Below are positions 15,168 to 24,050 of a DNA stretch of 38,983 bases, one piece after another. The stretch comes from CAZKXX01 sp964556705 (GTDB lineage: Bacteria; Acidobacteriota; Terriglobia; UBA7540): assembly GCA_964556705.1 (NCBI GenBank), contig CAZKXX010000026.1:1-38983 (forward strand), read 5' to 3'. How positions within the stretch are numbered: the first letter of the stretch is position 1; every line of letters begins with the position of its first letter. The translations under genes were made by a program, and so were the position numbers. The notes under the pieces are model-generated. The model searched no databases. It was not told the origin of the DNA and worked only from the letters and a program-made list of their open reading frames with translations.

Positions 15168-15533
15168 GTGAAGCGTCTCGCAGTCATTTTGTTCGCGGTG
15201 CTGGTGCTCCAGTTGACGGGCCTGCGGGGCATCTGCTCGCCGCCGCCGCAGCTGCCACAAGACCACGACTGCTGCCCGGCGGAAGGTGGTGCTCCGGCAC
15301 CATCCAGCCAGCTTCCGGAATGTTGCCTGGTCACCAGTGTCCGCCAGCACGGCGCTGTGGTCCAAAAGACCGCGGAGTCCGCGGACAGCGTTCAAACGCA
15401 CCTGCCCGCTTCAGGAGCGACGCCCCTGGCGGTTCGCCCTGCGACGGTCCATCAAGGAACTGTCCAGACGCCGCGGCTTGAGCCCTCGCCCCCCATCAGT
15501 CCGCTTCATCAAACCTGTCTGCTGCTGATCTAG
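15168..15533 (+). CDS. Small secreted Cys/His-rich protein of unknown function, first gene of the efflux operon
   Basis: Read from GTG 15168, with GAGG at 15155-15158, this protein has 121 residues. The N-terminus is a typical signal peptide (KRLAVILFAVLVLQLTG). After it come clustered cysteines and histidines: a C-S-P-P-P start, HDCCP, ECCLV, several isolated histidines, and a final HQTCLLLI. The middle is Pro/Ala/Ser-rich. No known family was recognised. The thiol and imidazole content and its position directly before tolC/cusBA-like genes suggest a periplasmic metal-binding or metal-sensing role. That is inference from context only. A TTG at 15153 would extend it by five residues. Confidence 0.6.
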   Translation: MKRLAVILFAVLVLQLTGLRGICSPPPQLPQDHDCCPAEGGAPAPSSQLPECCLVTSVRQHGAVVQKTAESADSVQTHLPASGATPLAVRPATVHQGTVQTPRLEPSPPISPLHQTCLLLI

Positions 15534-15660
15534 CACTCCATCCCTGACCGCTTTCGGCCGACGAAGTGGAAGCGCATTTCTTCCTCTTTCAGCGACCGGA
15601 CTTGCCGACGAAATTCTGCGGCGCGGCTTCTTCCGCGCAGCGGAGGGATGGAGAGAACTC

Positions 15661-16941
15661 ATGTTACGAAAAATCTTTCTGCCGGCGTTGCTCGCCGCTC
15701 TTGCCGGCGCTGCCGCGATTCCCGCCCGGAGCGAAGAGAGCAGCGCGCCAGCGGCCGAGCCGGTCGAGCTCCGTCAACTGGTGCGCGAAGCGCTGGAACG
15801 CAACCCGGAGATTCTGGCCGCCGAGCGCGTGGTGGAATCGAGGCGCGCGCGCATCCCGCAGGCGAAGGCCTGGCCCGACCCGATGGTGACGGTCGGCTAC
15901 GGCGGACAGCTCCTGCCACCGTTCACACTGATGAGCGGCGACCCTTCCAGCGCGCGCCAGTTTATGGCCGAGCAGGAGATTCCCTATCCGGGCAAGACGC
16001 GCCTGCGCGGCGCGATTGCCGCCCGCGAGGCCGACGCGGAAGCCCTGACGCTCGAAGCCGTGCGTCGGCGCGTGGCGGCGGAAGTGAAGCAGGCGTACTT
16101 CGAGCTTTACGCCGTGGACCGTTCGCTCGAAATCCTGCGCAAGGACCGCGAAGTTCTCGAGCGCTTCGCGCGGGTCGCCGAAATCCGTTACTCGGTGGGG
16201 AAGGGCGCGCAGCAGGACGTGCTGAAGGCGCAGGTGGAACTTTCCCGGCTCGGAGAGCGGGAAACGTTGCTCGAACAGGAGCGCCGGACGCTCGAAGCGC
16301 AACTGAACAGCCTGCGCGACTTCCCGACCGAAACTCCGCTGGGCACGACGGCGGTCACCGAGCCCAGCGCCTTCGCCTATTCGCTGGACGATCTGGCGAG
16401 CGCCGCGCGGACGAACTTCCCGCTCCTCGAACGCCAGCGGACGATGGTGGAGGCGGGTCGCTTGTCCGTGGAACTGGCAGAAAAGGAAATACGCCCCGAT
16501 TTTTCGGTCGGCTACACCTACATGCAACGCGCCGGGATGGGCGATATGTACGGCATCACGTTTTCGACCACGCTTCCCATTTTCAAGCGCAACAAACAGC
16601 ATCAGGCGATTCGTGAAGCCTCCGCAATGAGGCAGGCAGCGCGGCGCATGGAGCAAAACGAACTCACGGTGCTCGACTATCGGCTTCGGAGAAGTTTCGC
16701 GGAGCTGCAAGCGGCCGGCCGCCTGATGAAGCTCTACTCCCAGGGCATCGTGCCGCAGTCGGCCCTGGCGCTGGAATCTTCCGTCGCCAGTTACGAAACC
16801 GGCGCCGTGGATTTTCTGACCGTCCTGGCGAACTTCACCACGGTTCTCGAATACGAACTTGCTTATCACCAGCAACTCGCCGCGCGCGAAAAGGCGCTCG
16901 CGCGGCTGGAAGAACTGACCGGACTCGAGTTGGTCCGGTGA
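15661..16941 (+). CDS. cusC: TolC/CusC-family outer-membrane efflux channel
   Basis: This 426-residue protein has a signal peptide (ALLAALAGAAAIPARS) and the repeated outer-membrane efflux architecture: two long coiled-coil halves of heptad-rich helices (LVREALERNPEILAAERVV and the later AARTNFPLLERQRTMVEAG) with short strand regions between. It forms the trimeric outer-membrane duct of a tripartite pump. No lipobox cysteine is present, unlike E. coli CusC. A GGAGAG ribosome-binding site precedes ATG 15661. It is followed after 20 bases by the adaptor gene and then the RND pump, so it is part of a CusCBA-type system. The family is secure; the symbol follows from context. Confidence 0.9.
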   Translation: MLRKIFLPALLAALAGAAAIPARSEESSAPAAEPVELRQLVREALERNPEILAAERVVESRRARIPQAKAWPDPMVTVGYGGQLLPPFTLMSGDPSSARQFMAEQEIPYPGKTRLRGAIAAREADAEALTLEAVRRRVAAEVKQAYFELYAVDRSLEILRKDREVLERFARVAEIRYSVGKGAQQDVLKAQVELSRLGERETLLEQERRTLEAQLNSLRDFPTETPLGTTAVTEPSAFAYSLDDLASAARTNFPLLERQRTMVEAGRLSVELAEKEIRPDFSVGYTYMQRAGMGDMYGITFSTTLPIFKRNKQHQAIREASAMRQAARRMEQNELTVLDYRLRRSFAELQAAGRLMKLYSQGIVPQSALALESSVASYETGAVDFLTVLANFTTVLEYELAYHQQLAAREKALARLEELTGLELVR

Positions 16942-16961
16942 AGCGCCCAAAGAGGTGACTC

Positions 16962-18362
16962 ATGGAAGGAACGAAGGGATTTCCGAAACGAATCATCGCC
17001 ATCGCCGTGGCGGTCGTCGTGTTCGCCGCGGCGGTCGGGTTGATTGTCTTCAACCGCGACCGACTCACGGGCGTGTTCAAGCGCTCGCCGGACTCTCACG
17101 GTGAGCAGGCGCGGGCGGAGAAGCAGGTTTACTACTGCCCGATGCATCCCGCGATGACTTCGGACAAGCCGGGCGAGTGCCCGATTTGCCAGATGCGGCT
17201 GGTGCCGAAGGAGCCGAAAGAGCCCGCGGCACCTGCGGCCGCTGAACTGCCGCCGGGGACCCTCCAGATCAGTCCGGCGCGGCTGCAACTGCTGGGCGTG
17301 ACAACGGCCGTCGCCGAAACGCGCGAGGTCACAAAGAAGATCCGGACGGTGGGCCGCGTGGCACTCGACGAGACGCGCGTCTCGAACGTCCATGTCAAGA
17401 TCAGCGGCTGGGTCCGCCGCGTCTTTGTGGACTTCACCTTCCAGCACGTGGCGAAAGGCGACCCGCTCTTCACCATCTACAGCCCGGAACTGCTGGCGAC
17501 GGAGCAGGAATATCTGCTGGCCCTGCGGGCGGAGCGCGAACTGAGCACGAGTTCCCTCCGGGAAGTCGCGGCGGGCGGACGTTCGCTGTTGGAATCCGCG
17601 CGGCGAAGGCTCGAGCTCTGGGATGTTACCGAAGAACAGATCCGCGAACTGGAACAGACCGGACAGCCGAGGCGTGAAATCACTCTTTTCTCGCCGGCTT
17701 CCGGCCACGTCCTCGAACGAAAGGCCTTTCCGAACCAGTACGTCACGCCGGAGACCGAACTCTATCGCATCGCGGACCATGGCGTCGTGTGGGTGTACGC
17801 GGACATCTACGAGCCGGAGATCGGTCTGGTCAGCGTGGGACAGCCCGCGAGGCTGACCTCCGACGCGTTTCCGGGCCGCGCGTTCCGCGGCCGCGTGAAC
17901 TACATCCAGCCGCACCTGGTGGAAGACACGCGGACGCTTCCCGTCCGCCTGGAATTTCCCAACCCCGAACTGGCGCTGAAGCCCGGAATGTTTGTCAACG
18001 TCGAGCTCCAGCGCGCGCTCGGCCGGCGGCTGACCGTGCCCGTGGATGCCGTGCTCGATTCGGGCCGGCGGCAAATCGTCTTCGTGGACCACGGCAGCGG
18101 ACACTTCGAACCGCGCGAAGTGACGCTCGGGGAGCGCACGGAAGACCGCGCCGTCATCCTTCGCGGTCTGCGCGAAGGAGAACGCGTTGTCACGCGCGCC
18201 AATTTCCTGATCGATTCCGAAAGCAACCTGCGCCAGGCGATCGCCGGCATGCCGCCCGGACACGCTGCTCACGGCGGAACGGATCAGGCATCGCCCGGGA
18301 AACCCGAAGTCGCAAAACCCGAGCCGACCGGGCCGGCCATGCCGCCCGGCCACGTCCACTGA
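16962..18362 (+). CDS. cusB: CusB-type periplasmic adaptor (membrane fusion protein) with heavy-metal-binding domain
   Basis: This 466-residue protein has an N-terminal membrane helix (IIAIAVAVVVFAAAVGLIVF). A heavy-metal-binding domain at residues ~57-82 follows (YYCPMHPAM ... GECPICQMRLVP), with two CxxM/CxxC-type metal sites. After it come the lipoyl/hairpin and beta-barrel parts of an HlyD-like adaptor (VKISGWVRRVFVDF, ASGHVLERKAFPNQYVTP, IADHGVVWVYADIYE, LPVRLEFPNPELALKPGMFV). The C-terminus is rich in Met, His and Pro (GMPPGHAAHGG, AMPPGHVH), plausibly an extra Cu(I)/Ag(I) binding tail. Adaptors of this kind join pump to channel and hand metal to the pump. The ribosome-binding site AGAGGTGA is good, and the gene lies 20 bases after the channel gene. 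Confidence 0.93.
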   Translation: MEGTKGFPKRIIAIAVAVVVFAAAVGLIVFNRDRLTGVFKRSPDSHGEQARAEKQVYYCPMHPAMTSDKPGECPICQMRLVPKEPKEPAAPAAAELPPGTLQISPARLQLLGVTTAVAETREVTKKIRTVGRVALDETRVSNVHVKISGWVRRVFVDFTFQHVAKGDPLFTIYSPELLATEQEYLLALRAERELSTSSLREVAAGGRSLLESARRRLELWDVTEEQIRELEQTGQPRREITLFSPASGHVLERKAFPNQYVTPETELYRIADHGVVWVYADIYEPEIGLVSVGQPARLTSDAFPGRAFRGRVNYIQPHLVEDTRTLPVRLEFPNPELALKPGMFVNVELQRALGRRLTVPVDAVLDSGRRQIVFVDHGSGHFEPREVTLGERTEDRAVILRGLREGERVVTRANFLIDSESNLRQAIAGMPPGHAAHGGTDQASPGKPEVAKPEPTGPAMPPGHVH

Positions 18363-18428
18363 GCGGCGGATGCGAAGGTCGTGCGGGACGCGCACTTGAA
18401 CGACGCGCTCCCCAAGGAGTGAAGAGCC

Positions 18429-21400
18429 ATGCTTCAGCGCCTCATTGAACTCAGCGCCAGGAACAAGTTCCTGGTCTTTCTCTTCGTCGGAGCCGCGATC
18501 GCCGCGGGCTGGTGGTCGCTCAGGAACGTTCCGCTCGACGCGATTCCGGACCTTTCGGACACGCAGGTCATTATCTACTCGCGCTGGGACCGCAGCCCGG
18601 ACATCGTGGAAGACCAGGTGACGTACCCGATTGTCACGGCCCTGCTCGGCGCGCCGCGCGTGAGGGACATCCGCGGCTTTTCCGACTTCGGGTTCTCCTA
18701 CGTTTACGTCATCTTCGAGGAAGGGACGGACATCTACTGGGCGCGTTCGCGCGTGCTCGAATACCTCTCGAAAATCACGCCGCAGCTCCCCAGCGGAGTG
18801 CAGGTGGAACTGGGGCCGGACGCCACCTCGATCGGCTGGGTGTTTCAGTACGCGCTGGTGGACCGCACGGGCCGGCACAGCATGGACGCCCTGCGCGCCT
18901 ATCAGGACTGGTACCTGCGCTACTACCTTCAGAGCGTCGAAGGCGTGGCGGAAGTCGCGGCGATCGGCGGCCTGACGCGCCAGTACCAGATCAACGTGGA
19001 CCCGAACCGCCTCTCCGCCTACAACATCCCGCTCGAGCAGGTGGTCGAGGCTGTGCGTCGCGGGAACAACGATGTCGGCGGCCGGCTGGTGGAAATCGCG
19101 GGCCGCGAGTACATGGTGCGCGGCCGCGGCTACGCGCGGTCCATAGACGACCTCGAGCAAATCGTCATCGGGCCGAACCGCATGGGCGCCGCACCGATGC
19201 GCCGCGCCGAAATCGCCGAGCACGGCACCGGCGCGTGGCTCGTTGAGGGCGGGCGACCGGGAACGCCGATCCGTGTCAAGGACGTGGCGCGGGTCACGCT
19301 CGGGCCGGACATCCGCCGCGGCATCGGCGAGCTGGATGGGGAAGGAGAAGTTGTCGGCGGCGTCGTCCTCATGCGTCACGGCGAAAACGCCCTGCGCGTC
19401 ATCTCCCGCGTCAAGGCGAAAATCGAGGAGATCAAGCCCTCGCTTCCGCCGGGCGTCGAACTCGTCACTACCTACGACCGCTCGGATCTGATTCTCGGCT
19501 CCATCCGCACGCTTTCCGGAACTCTCTCGGCGGTCCTGGGGGGCGAGAACACGGGCGAAGAGCGCTTTTCGCTCAAGAACCTTTGGGGAGTTTTGGAGGA
19601 AGAGCTGGTCATCGTCAGCGTGATGATTCTGGCGTTCCTGCTGCACCTGCCCACGGCGCTGCTGCCCATCCTGACGATTCCCATCGCCGTGCTGCTTTCG
19701 TTTATTCCCATGAAGGCGCTCGGCGTGACGTCCAACATCATGTCGCTCGGCGGAATCGCCATCGCCATCGGCGCGCTCGTCGATTCCTCCATCGTCGTCG
19801 TCGAGCAGGTGCACAAGAAGCTCGACCGCTGGCAGACGGAGGGACGCAAGGGCGACTATCGTGAAGTCATCATCGAAGCGGTCAAGGAAGTCGGGCCGGC
19901 GAGCTTCTTTGCGCTCCTCGTCATCGCCGTGAGTTTTATTCCCATTTTCGCGCTGGAAGCTCAGGAAGGACGACTCTTCAAACCGCTCGCCTTCACGAAG
20001 AATTTCTCGACGGCCATTGCCGCCGTGCTGGCCGTCACGCTGGCCCCGGCCCTGCTGGTGCTGGTCATTCGCATGAAGCCCTACCGCTTCCGCCCCCGTT
20101 TCCTGAGCCGGATTGTGAACTTGGTCGCAGTGGGGACAATCTGGAGTGAAGAACGCCATCCCATCAGCCGCGTCTTGATCCGGCTCTATGAGCCCGTGTG
20201 CAAGCTGGCTCTGCGATTCAAGTGGACGGTGGTGTTCGCCGTTGTGGCCGTGGTGGGGCTGACGCTGCCCATTTTCTTCAAGCTCGGCTCGGAATTCATG
20301 CCGCCGCTCAACGAAGGCGTCATCCTCTACATGCCGACGACGCTGCCGGGCATCTCCGTTACGGAGGCGACCCGCCTGCTGCAAGTTCAGGATCGTGTGC
20401 TGAAGAGTTTTCCGGAAGTAGTGCGGGTGCACGGCAAGATTGGCCGCGCCGAGACCGCCACGGATCCGGCGCCATTCTCCATGGTGGAGACCGTTGTGCT
20501 CCTGAAGCCTCCCGACCAGTGGCGGGAAAAGCCGCAGTGGTATTCGGAGTGGGCTCCCGAGTGGCTCAAGGAAGTCCTGCGCCGCTTCTGGCCGGACCGA
20601 ATCACCTGGGATGAATTGATTGACGAAATGGACCGGGCCCTCAAGATTCCCGGCACTACGAACGCCTGGGTGATGCCCATTCGCAACCGGATTGACATGC
20701 TGACCACGGGCATCCGCACACCCGTCGGCATCAAGATCTACGGCGCCGACCTTGGAACGATCGAGCACATCGGCCACCAGATCGAGCAGGCGCTCGCCAA
20801 GGTGCCGGGGACGCGCAGCGTCTATGCGGAACGGACGACGGGCGGGTACTTTCTCGACTTTGACTTGAAGCGCAGCGAGCTCGCCCGCTACGGGCTGACC
20901 GTAGATGAAGTGCAGATGCACGTCATGTCGGCCGTCGGCGGGGAACGCGTGACGACAACCGTCGAGGGCCGCGAGCGCTATTCGGTGAACGTCCGCTACG
21001 CGCGCGATTTCCGCAGCGACCTCGACTCGCTCGGCCGCGTGCTGGTTTCCACACCCGCGGGCGCCCAGGTTCCCATCGCGCAACTCGCCGATCTTCGCCT
21101 CGTCGAGGGCCCGGCGATGATCCGCAACGAAAACGGTCTGCTGGCCGGCTACGTTTACGTGGACGTGGCGGGGCGCGACCTCGGCAGTTACATCGAAGAA
21201 GCCAGGCGGCTGGTCGGCGAGTCCGTCGAGCCGAACTTGCCCGTCGGCTACAGTCTTGCCTGGAGCGGCCAGTACGAATACATGGAGCGCGTGAAGGACC
21301 GGCTTTCCTTCGTCCTTCCGCTCACCATTTTCATCGTGTTCGTGCTGCTCTACCTGAACACAGGATCTGCGGTGAAGACAGGCATCATCTTCCTCGCCGT

Positions 21401-21857
21401 GCCGTTTTCCGCAGTCGGCGCCATCTGGCTCCTCTACCTGCTCGACTACAACATGAGCATCGCGGTCTGGGTGGGGCTGATCGCGCTGCTCGGCATCGAC
21501 GCCGAAATGGGCGTCTTCATGCTGCTCTATCTCGACCTGGCCTACGACGAGTGGAAAAAGAACGGCAAGCTGACAAGCTGGGAAGGCCTGCGGGAAGCCA
21601 TCCTGCACGGCGCCGTGCAGCGCGTGCGGCCCAAGGTGATGACGGTCGCCACCACGTTCATCGCCCTCATGCCCATCATGTGGTCCACGGGCACGGGGGC
21701 CGACGTCATGAAGCGCATCGCTGCGCCGATGATCGGCGGCCTCTTCACTTCGTTCATCATCGAGTTGATCGCCTACCCGGCGATTTACGCGATCTGGAAG
21801 TGGCACTTCGAAGTGAAGCCGGCGATTCAGGCAGGCGAGGTGCCGCAGGCCACATGA
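18429..21857 (+). CDS. cusA: CusA-type RND pump for monovalent copper/silver
   Basis: This 1142-residue heavy-metal-efflux RND transporter is somewhat longer than the ~1050 of E. coli CusA. The extra length lies partly in a Trp-rich insertion after the porter-domain segment FSMVET. The three methionines that carry Cu(I)/Ag(I) in CusA are conserved: M635 (LYMPTT), M685 (FSMVET) and M757 (RNRIDMLTTG). The proton-relay aspartate is D452 in IGALVDSSIVVVEQ. The N-terminus has VPLDAIPDLSDTQV and twelve membrane helices in two blocks are evident. It exports metal from periplasm or cytoplasm through the CusC channel using the proton gradient. It follows the adaptor gene by 66 bases with an AAGGAGTGA ribosome-binding site. 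The metal preference is inferred from the methionine triad. Confidence 0.95.
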   Translation: MLQRLIELSARNKFLVFLFVGAAIAAGWWSLRNVPLDAIPDLSDTQVIIYSRWDRSPDIVEDQVTYPIVTALLGAPRVRDIRGFSDFGFSYVYVIFEEGTDIYWARSRVLEYLSKITPQLPSGVQVELGPDATSIGWVFQYALVDRTGRHSMDALRAYQDWYLRYYLQSVEGVAEVAAIGGLTRQYQINVDPNRLSAYNIPLEQVVEAVRRGNNDVGGRLVEIAGREYMVRGRGYARSIDDLEQIVIGPNRMGAAPMRRAEIAEHGTGAWLVEGGRPGTPIRVKDVARVTLGPDIRRGIGELDGEGEVVGGVVLMRHGENALRVISRVKAKIEEIKPSLPPGVELVTTYDRSDLILGSIRTLSGTLSAVLGGENTGEERFSLKNLWGVLEEELVIVSVMILAFLLHLPTALLPILTIPIAVLLSFIPMKALGVTSNIMSLGGIAIAIGALVDSSIVVVEQVHKKLDRWQTEGRKGDYREVIIEAVKEVGPASFFALLVIAVSFIPIFALEAQEGRLFKPLAFTKNFSTAIAAVLAVTLAPALLVLVIRMKPYRFRPRFLSRIVNLVAVGTIWSEERHPISRVLIRLYEPVCKLALRFKWTVVFAVVAVVGLTLPIFFKLGSEFMPPLNEGVILYMPTTLPGISVTEATRLLQVQDRVLKSFPEVVRVHGKIGRAETATDPAPFSMVETVVLLKPPDQWREKPQWYSEWAPEWLKEVLRRFWPDRITWDELIDEMDRALKIPGTTNAWVMPIRNRIDMLTTGIRTPVGIKIYGADLGTIEHIGHQIEQALAKVPGTRSVYAERTTGGYFLDFDLKRSELARYGLTVDEVQMHVMSAVGGERVTTTVEGRERYSVNVRYARDFRSDLDSLGRVLVSTPAGAQVPIAQLADLRLVEGPAMIRNENGLLAGYVYVDVAGRDLGSYIEEARRLVGESVEPNLPVGYSLAWSGQYEYMERVKDRLSFVLPLTIFIVFVLLYLNTGSAVKTGIIFLAVPFSAVGAIWLLYLLDYNMSIAVWVGLIALLGIDAEMGVFMLLYLDLAYDEWKKNGKLTSWEGLREAILHGAVQRVRPKVMTVATTFIALMPIMWSTGTGADVMKRIAAPMIGGLFTSFIIELIAYPAIYAIWKWHFEVKPAIQAGEVPQAT

Positions 21858-22030
21858 GAAAGGGGAGCCGTGTTGCGGCAGTTCGGGAGGGGGAATAGAC
21901 TGGGCATGTCCGGGCAGCCAGCCGCTACAGCGGGAATTCCACCATGCGGTCAGCCGAGCCGTCAGAAGCGCGCCGCAAGCTCGAACGACCGCGGCCAGAT
22001 TATGAGGTCGGGGGACAGGAGGCCTGAACC

Positions 22031-22531
22031 ATGAGGTCCAGGGAAGTTTGGATTACGGTCCTCTCACTCGCCATGATTGCCGCCGTCAGCTTGGTGGCTT
22101 ATCACTTCGTTTCCGCACCGCCCTCCGGCGCCTGCCAGATCTGCGAACGGCCGCTGCATTACGGCGTTCACTACGAGCTGGTGTTGAAGGACGGCACGAA
22201 AGAGACGGCCTGCTGCGCGCGCTGCGGCATGCACCTGGCCATCGAACGCCCGGGCGAGGTGAAGGCGGCTTGGGCGACGGACCTGGCCAGCGGTGAGATG
22301 ATTGCCGCCGACCAGGCCTGGTACGTCGAGGGCGGTGACCAGGAATTCTGCACGCTGCATTCGCCCTCCGTGGTGCGCGAGCCGGCGGGCGTGGCGCGAC
22401 GCGCCTACGACCGCTGTCTTCCGCAGCTCGTGGCCTTTCGCACGCGAGAGCAGGCGGAGGCCTATTTGGCCGAGCACGGCGGGCGGGTGCTCAATTACGA
22501 ACTCGCCCTCCAGAGTGTGAAAGAGTGGTGA
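22031..22531 (+). CDS. NosL-like membrane-anchored copper protein
   Basis: This 166-residue protein has one N-terminal membrane helix (VLSLAMIAAVSLVAYHFV). A domain follows with CQIC (residues 35-38), ACCARCGMH (C61, C62, C65, M67, H68) and the NosL-like core: ATDLASGEMIAADQAWYVEGGD, then FRTREQAEAYLAEHGGRVLNYE. NosL proteins bind Cu(I) and were first known with nitrous oxide reductase, but relatives occur elsewhere. There is no nosZ here. Position after cusA suggests a periplasmic copper chaperone or a copper-sensing part of the pump. The AGGAGG ribosome-binding site is strong. The family call is likely but rests on pattern recognition. Confidence 0.72.
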   Translation: MRSREVWITVLSLAMIAAVSLVAYHFVSAPPSGACQICERPLHYGVHYELVLKDGTKETACCARCGMHLAIERPGEVKAAWATDLASGEMIAADQAWYVEGGDQEFCTLHSPSVVREPAGVARRAYDRCLPQLVAFRTREQAEAYLAEHGGRVLNYELALQSVKEW

Positions 22532-22545
22532 ACGGGACGGGCAGG

Positions 22546-23295
22546 ATGAAACGGGACTGCAGAGTTACACTTTTCGCCGTGACCCTCCTGTTGGTTGGTC
22601 AGGCCCGCGCGGAGAGCCCCGGAGTTCCCACGCCCTCTGAGGACTGGCGCGCGCGAGTGAACGAAAGGCTGGATGCAGCGGCTGAACGGCTCGAAGGAGC
22701 CCTGGAGCAACTCCCCCGGATGGTCCCCGCCGGGGAAATTGAAAGAGTCGCTTCAGCCGGCCCCGCCGGGATTCCCCAGGCAGCCGCCGGGCGCCCGGAG
22801 ATGTGGGTCGGTCCTTTGCTCGCGATGCTGCGCGCCCACGGCTTGCCCGAAGAGTTGGTCGCGGTCGTGGCTGTCGAAAGCGGTTTTGATTCCGCGGCGC
22901 TCTCACCCAAAGGCGCTCGCGGCCTCTGGCAACTGATGCCGGAGACGGCGCGGCGCTACGGATTGACCGTCGAGCCGGGAAGGGATGAACGGCTCGACCC
23001 GATCAAATCCACGCACGCTGCGGCGCGGTACCTGAAAGACCTTCATGCGCAGTTCGCGGATTGGCCGCTCGCGCTCGCCGCCTACAACGCGGGGGAACAT
23101 CGAGTCGAGCGCGCATTGAAGCGTCTGGGAGCCCGCGACTTCTGGATGCTCGCGCGTCTCGGCGCGCTGCCTGGGGAGACGCGCGCCTACGTCCCCACCG
23201 TGCTTTCCAGGGCTGCCCCGCTCGTCGATGAGAAGCCGGCGGCCTCAGCCCCTCGCCGCGTCCTCTATGCCATTCCCGTGCCCGAGGCGGACTGA
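22546..23295 (+). CDS. Exported lytic transglycosylase (SLT domain)
   Basis: This 249-residue protein is read from ATG 22546, followed by a signal peptide (VTLFAVTLLLVGQARA). A GTG at 22525 overlapping the previous gene is an alternative start. The SLT fold is clear: catalytic glutamate E111 in VAVESGFDSAALSPKGARGLWQLMP, then ARRYGL, RLDPIKSTHAAARYLKDL and LALAAYNAGEHRVERAL. It is MltC/MltD-like and cleaves peptidoglycan glycan strands with formation of anhydro-muramic ends. It is the last gene of the metal operon by spacing, perhaps opening the wall for the tripartite pump; that link is only positional. Confidence 0.9.
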   Translation: MKRDCRVTLFAVTLLLVGQARAESPGVPTPSEDWRARVNERLDAAAERLEGALEQLPRMVPAGEIERVASAGPAGIPQAAAGRPEMWVGPLLAMLRAHGLPEELVAVVAVESGFDSAALSPKGARGLWQLMPETARRYGLTVEPGRDERLDPIKSTHAAARYLKDLHAQFADWPLALAAYNAGEHRVERALKRLGARDFWMLARLGALPGETRAYVPTVLSRAAPLVDEKPAASAPRRVLYAIPVPEAD

Positions 23296-23360
23296 GCGGC
23301 CGTGGTCCAGCAGTCCGCTCCGTTCCGGCCTCACGTCACACGCTGGAAGCGGACAAGCGG

Positions 23361-24050
23361 TTACTCTTCCGAGTACGCTTCGCCGAATTGTTCGCGATAC
23401 ACGAGCGACTGAACGGCGGGTTGAGGGTCGGCGGCGAGCGGTTCCTCGCCGTAGCCGATCGCGAGCAGGGCGGCCACGATGAAGGGGTCGGGAATATTGA
23501 ACTCGGTTTTGATTCGTTCCTCGTCGAAGGCGCTGACCCAGTAAGCGGAAAGGTTGCAGTCGGTTGCGGCGATGAGGATCTGGTGCAAGGCCACGAAGGC
23601 GTGCGCGAGCGCCGCGCGCTCGGCCTGCCGGGGCGAAACGGAATAGTACTCGCGGATTCTGCGAAGAACTTCGCGAGCCTGCTCTTCCGTGATTTTCTTT
23701 CCCGCCACCATCTCTCGCAGGCGGTCGGGCGCGGTCTTCCACGCGGAAGTGTCCGCCAGGCAGACGAGCACCAGCGGCGCCGCGTCGAGCGGCGCGTTGG
23801 CGCGGGTCGCGTCCGCCAGCTTGCGCTTACCCGCCTCACTCTGCACGACAATCCATCGCCACGGCTGGAAGTACCATTCCGTGGGCGAAAGGCGCGCCAA
23901 TTCCAGCACGTGCCGCACGCATTCTTCGGGCACGGGCTGGTCGCTGAAACGCGCGAAACTCTGTCGAACGTGGAGGAACGTCTCCATCCATCGCGGCTTC
24001 CCGCCGGGGAACCGGCCGTCCGTGCCCGCCACCATTTTGAATTCACCCAT
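23361..24050 (-). CDS. Nitroreductase-family flavoprotein
   Basis: This 229-residue protein has the FMN-binding nitroreductase fold: RQSFARFSDQPVPEECVRHVLELARLSP at the start, the FQPWRWIVV segment that follows the first FMN contact, ALAHAFVALHQILIAATDCNLSAYW in the middle and LLAIGYGEEPLA near the end. Members reduce nitro groups, quinones or flavins with NAD(P)H, and some work in cofactor synthesis. The substrate is unknown. The gene overlaps the YwiC-like gene by 8 bases and is the last of a four-gene run of overlapping genes. It converges with the lytic transglycosylase gene (65-base gap). Confidence 0.87.
   Translation of the reverse strand: MGEFKMVAGTDGRFPGGKPRWMETFLHVRQSFARFSDQPVPEECVRHVLELARLSPTEWYFQPWRWIVVQSEAGKRKLADATRANAPLDAAPLVLVCLADTSAWKTAPDRLREMVAGKKITEEQAREVLRRIREYYSVSPRQAERAALAHAFVALHQILIAATDCNLSAYWVSAFDEERIKTEFNIPDPFIVAALLAIGYGEEPLAADPQPAVQSLVYREQFGEAYSEE

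Noticed and set aside
16866..21806. 1646-codon open frame on the minus strand
   Set aside because: It lies fully antisense to the cusC/cusB/cusA-like genes, has low-complexity His/Asp/Arg-rich translation and no family character; an artefact of high GC codon bias.
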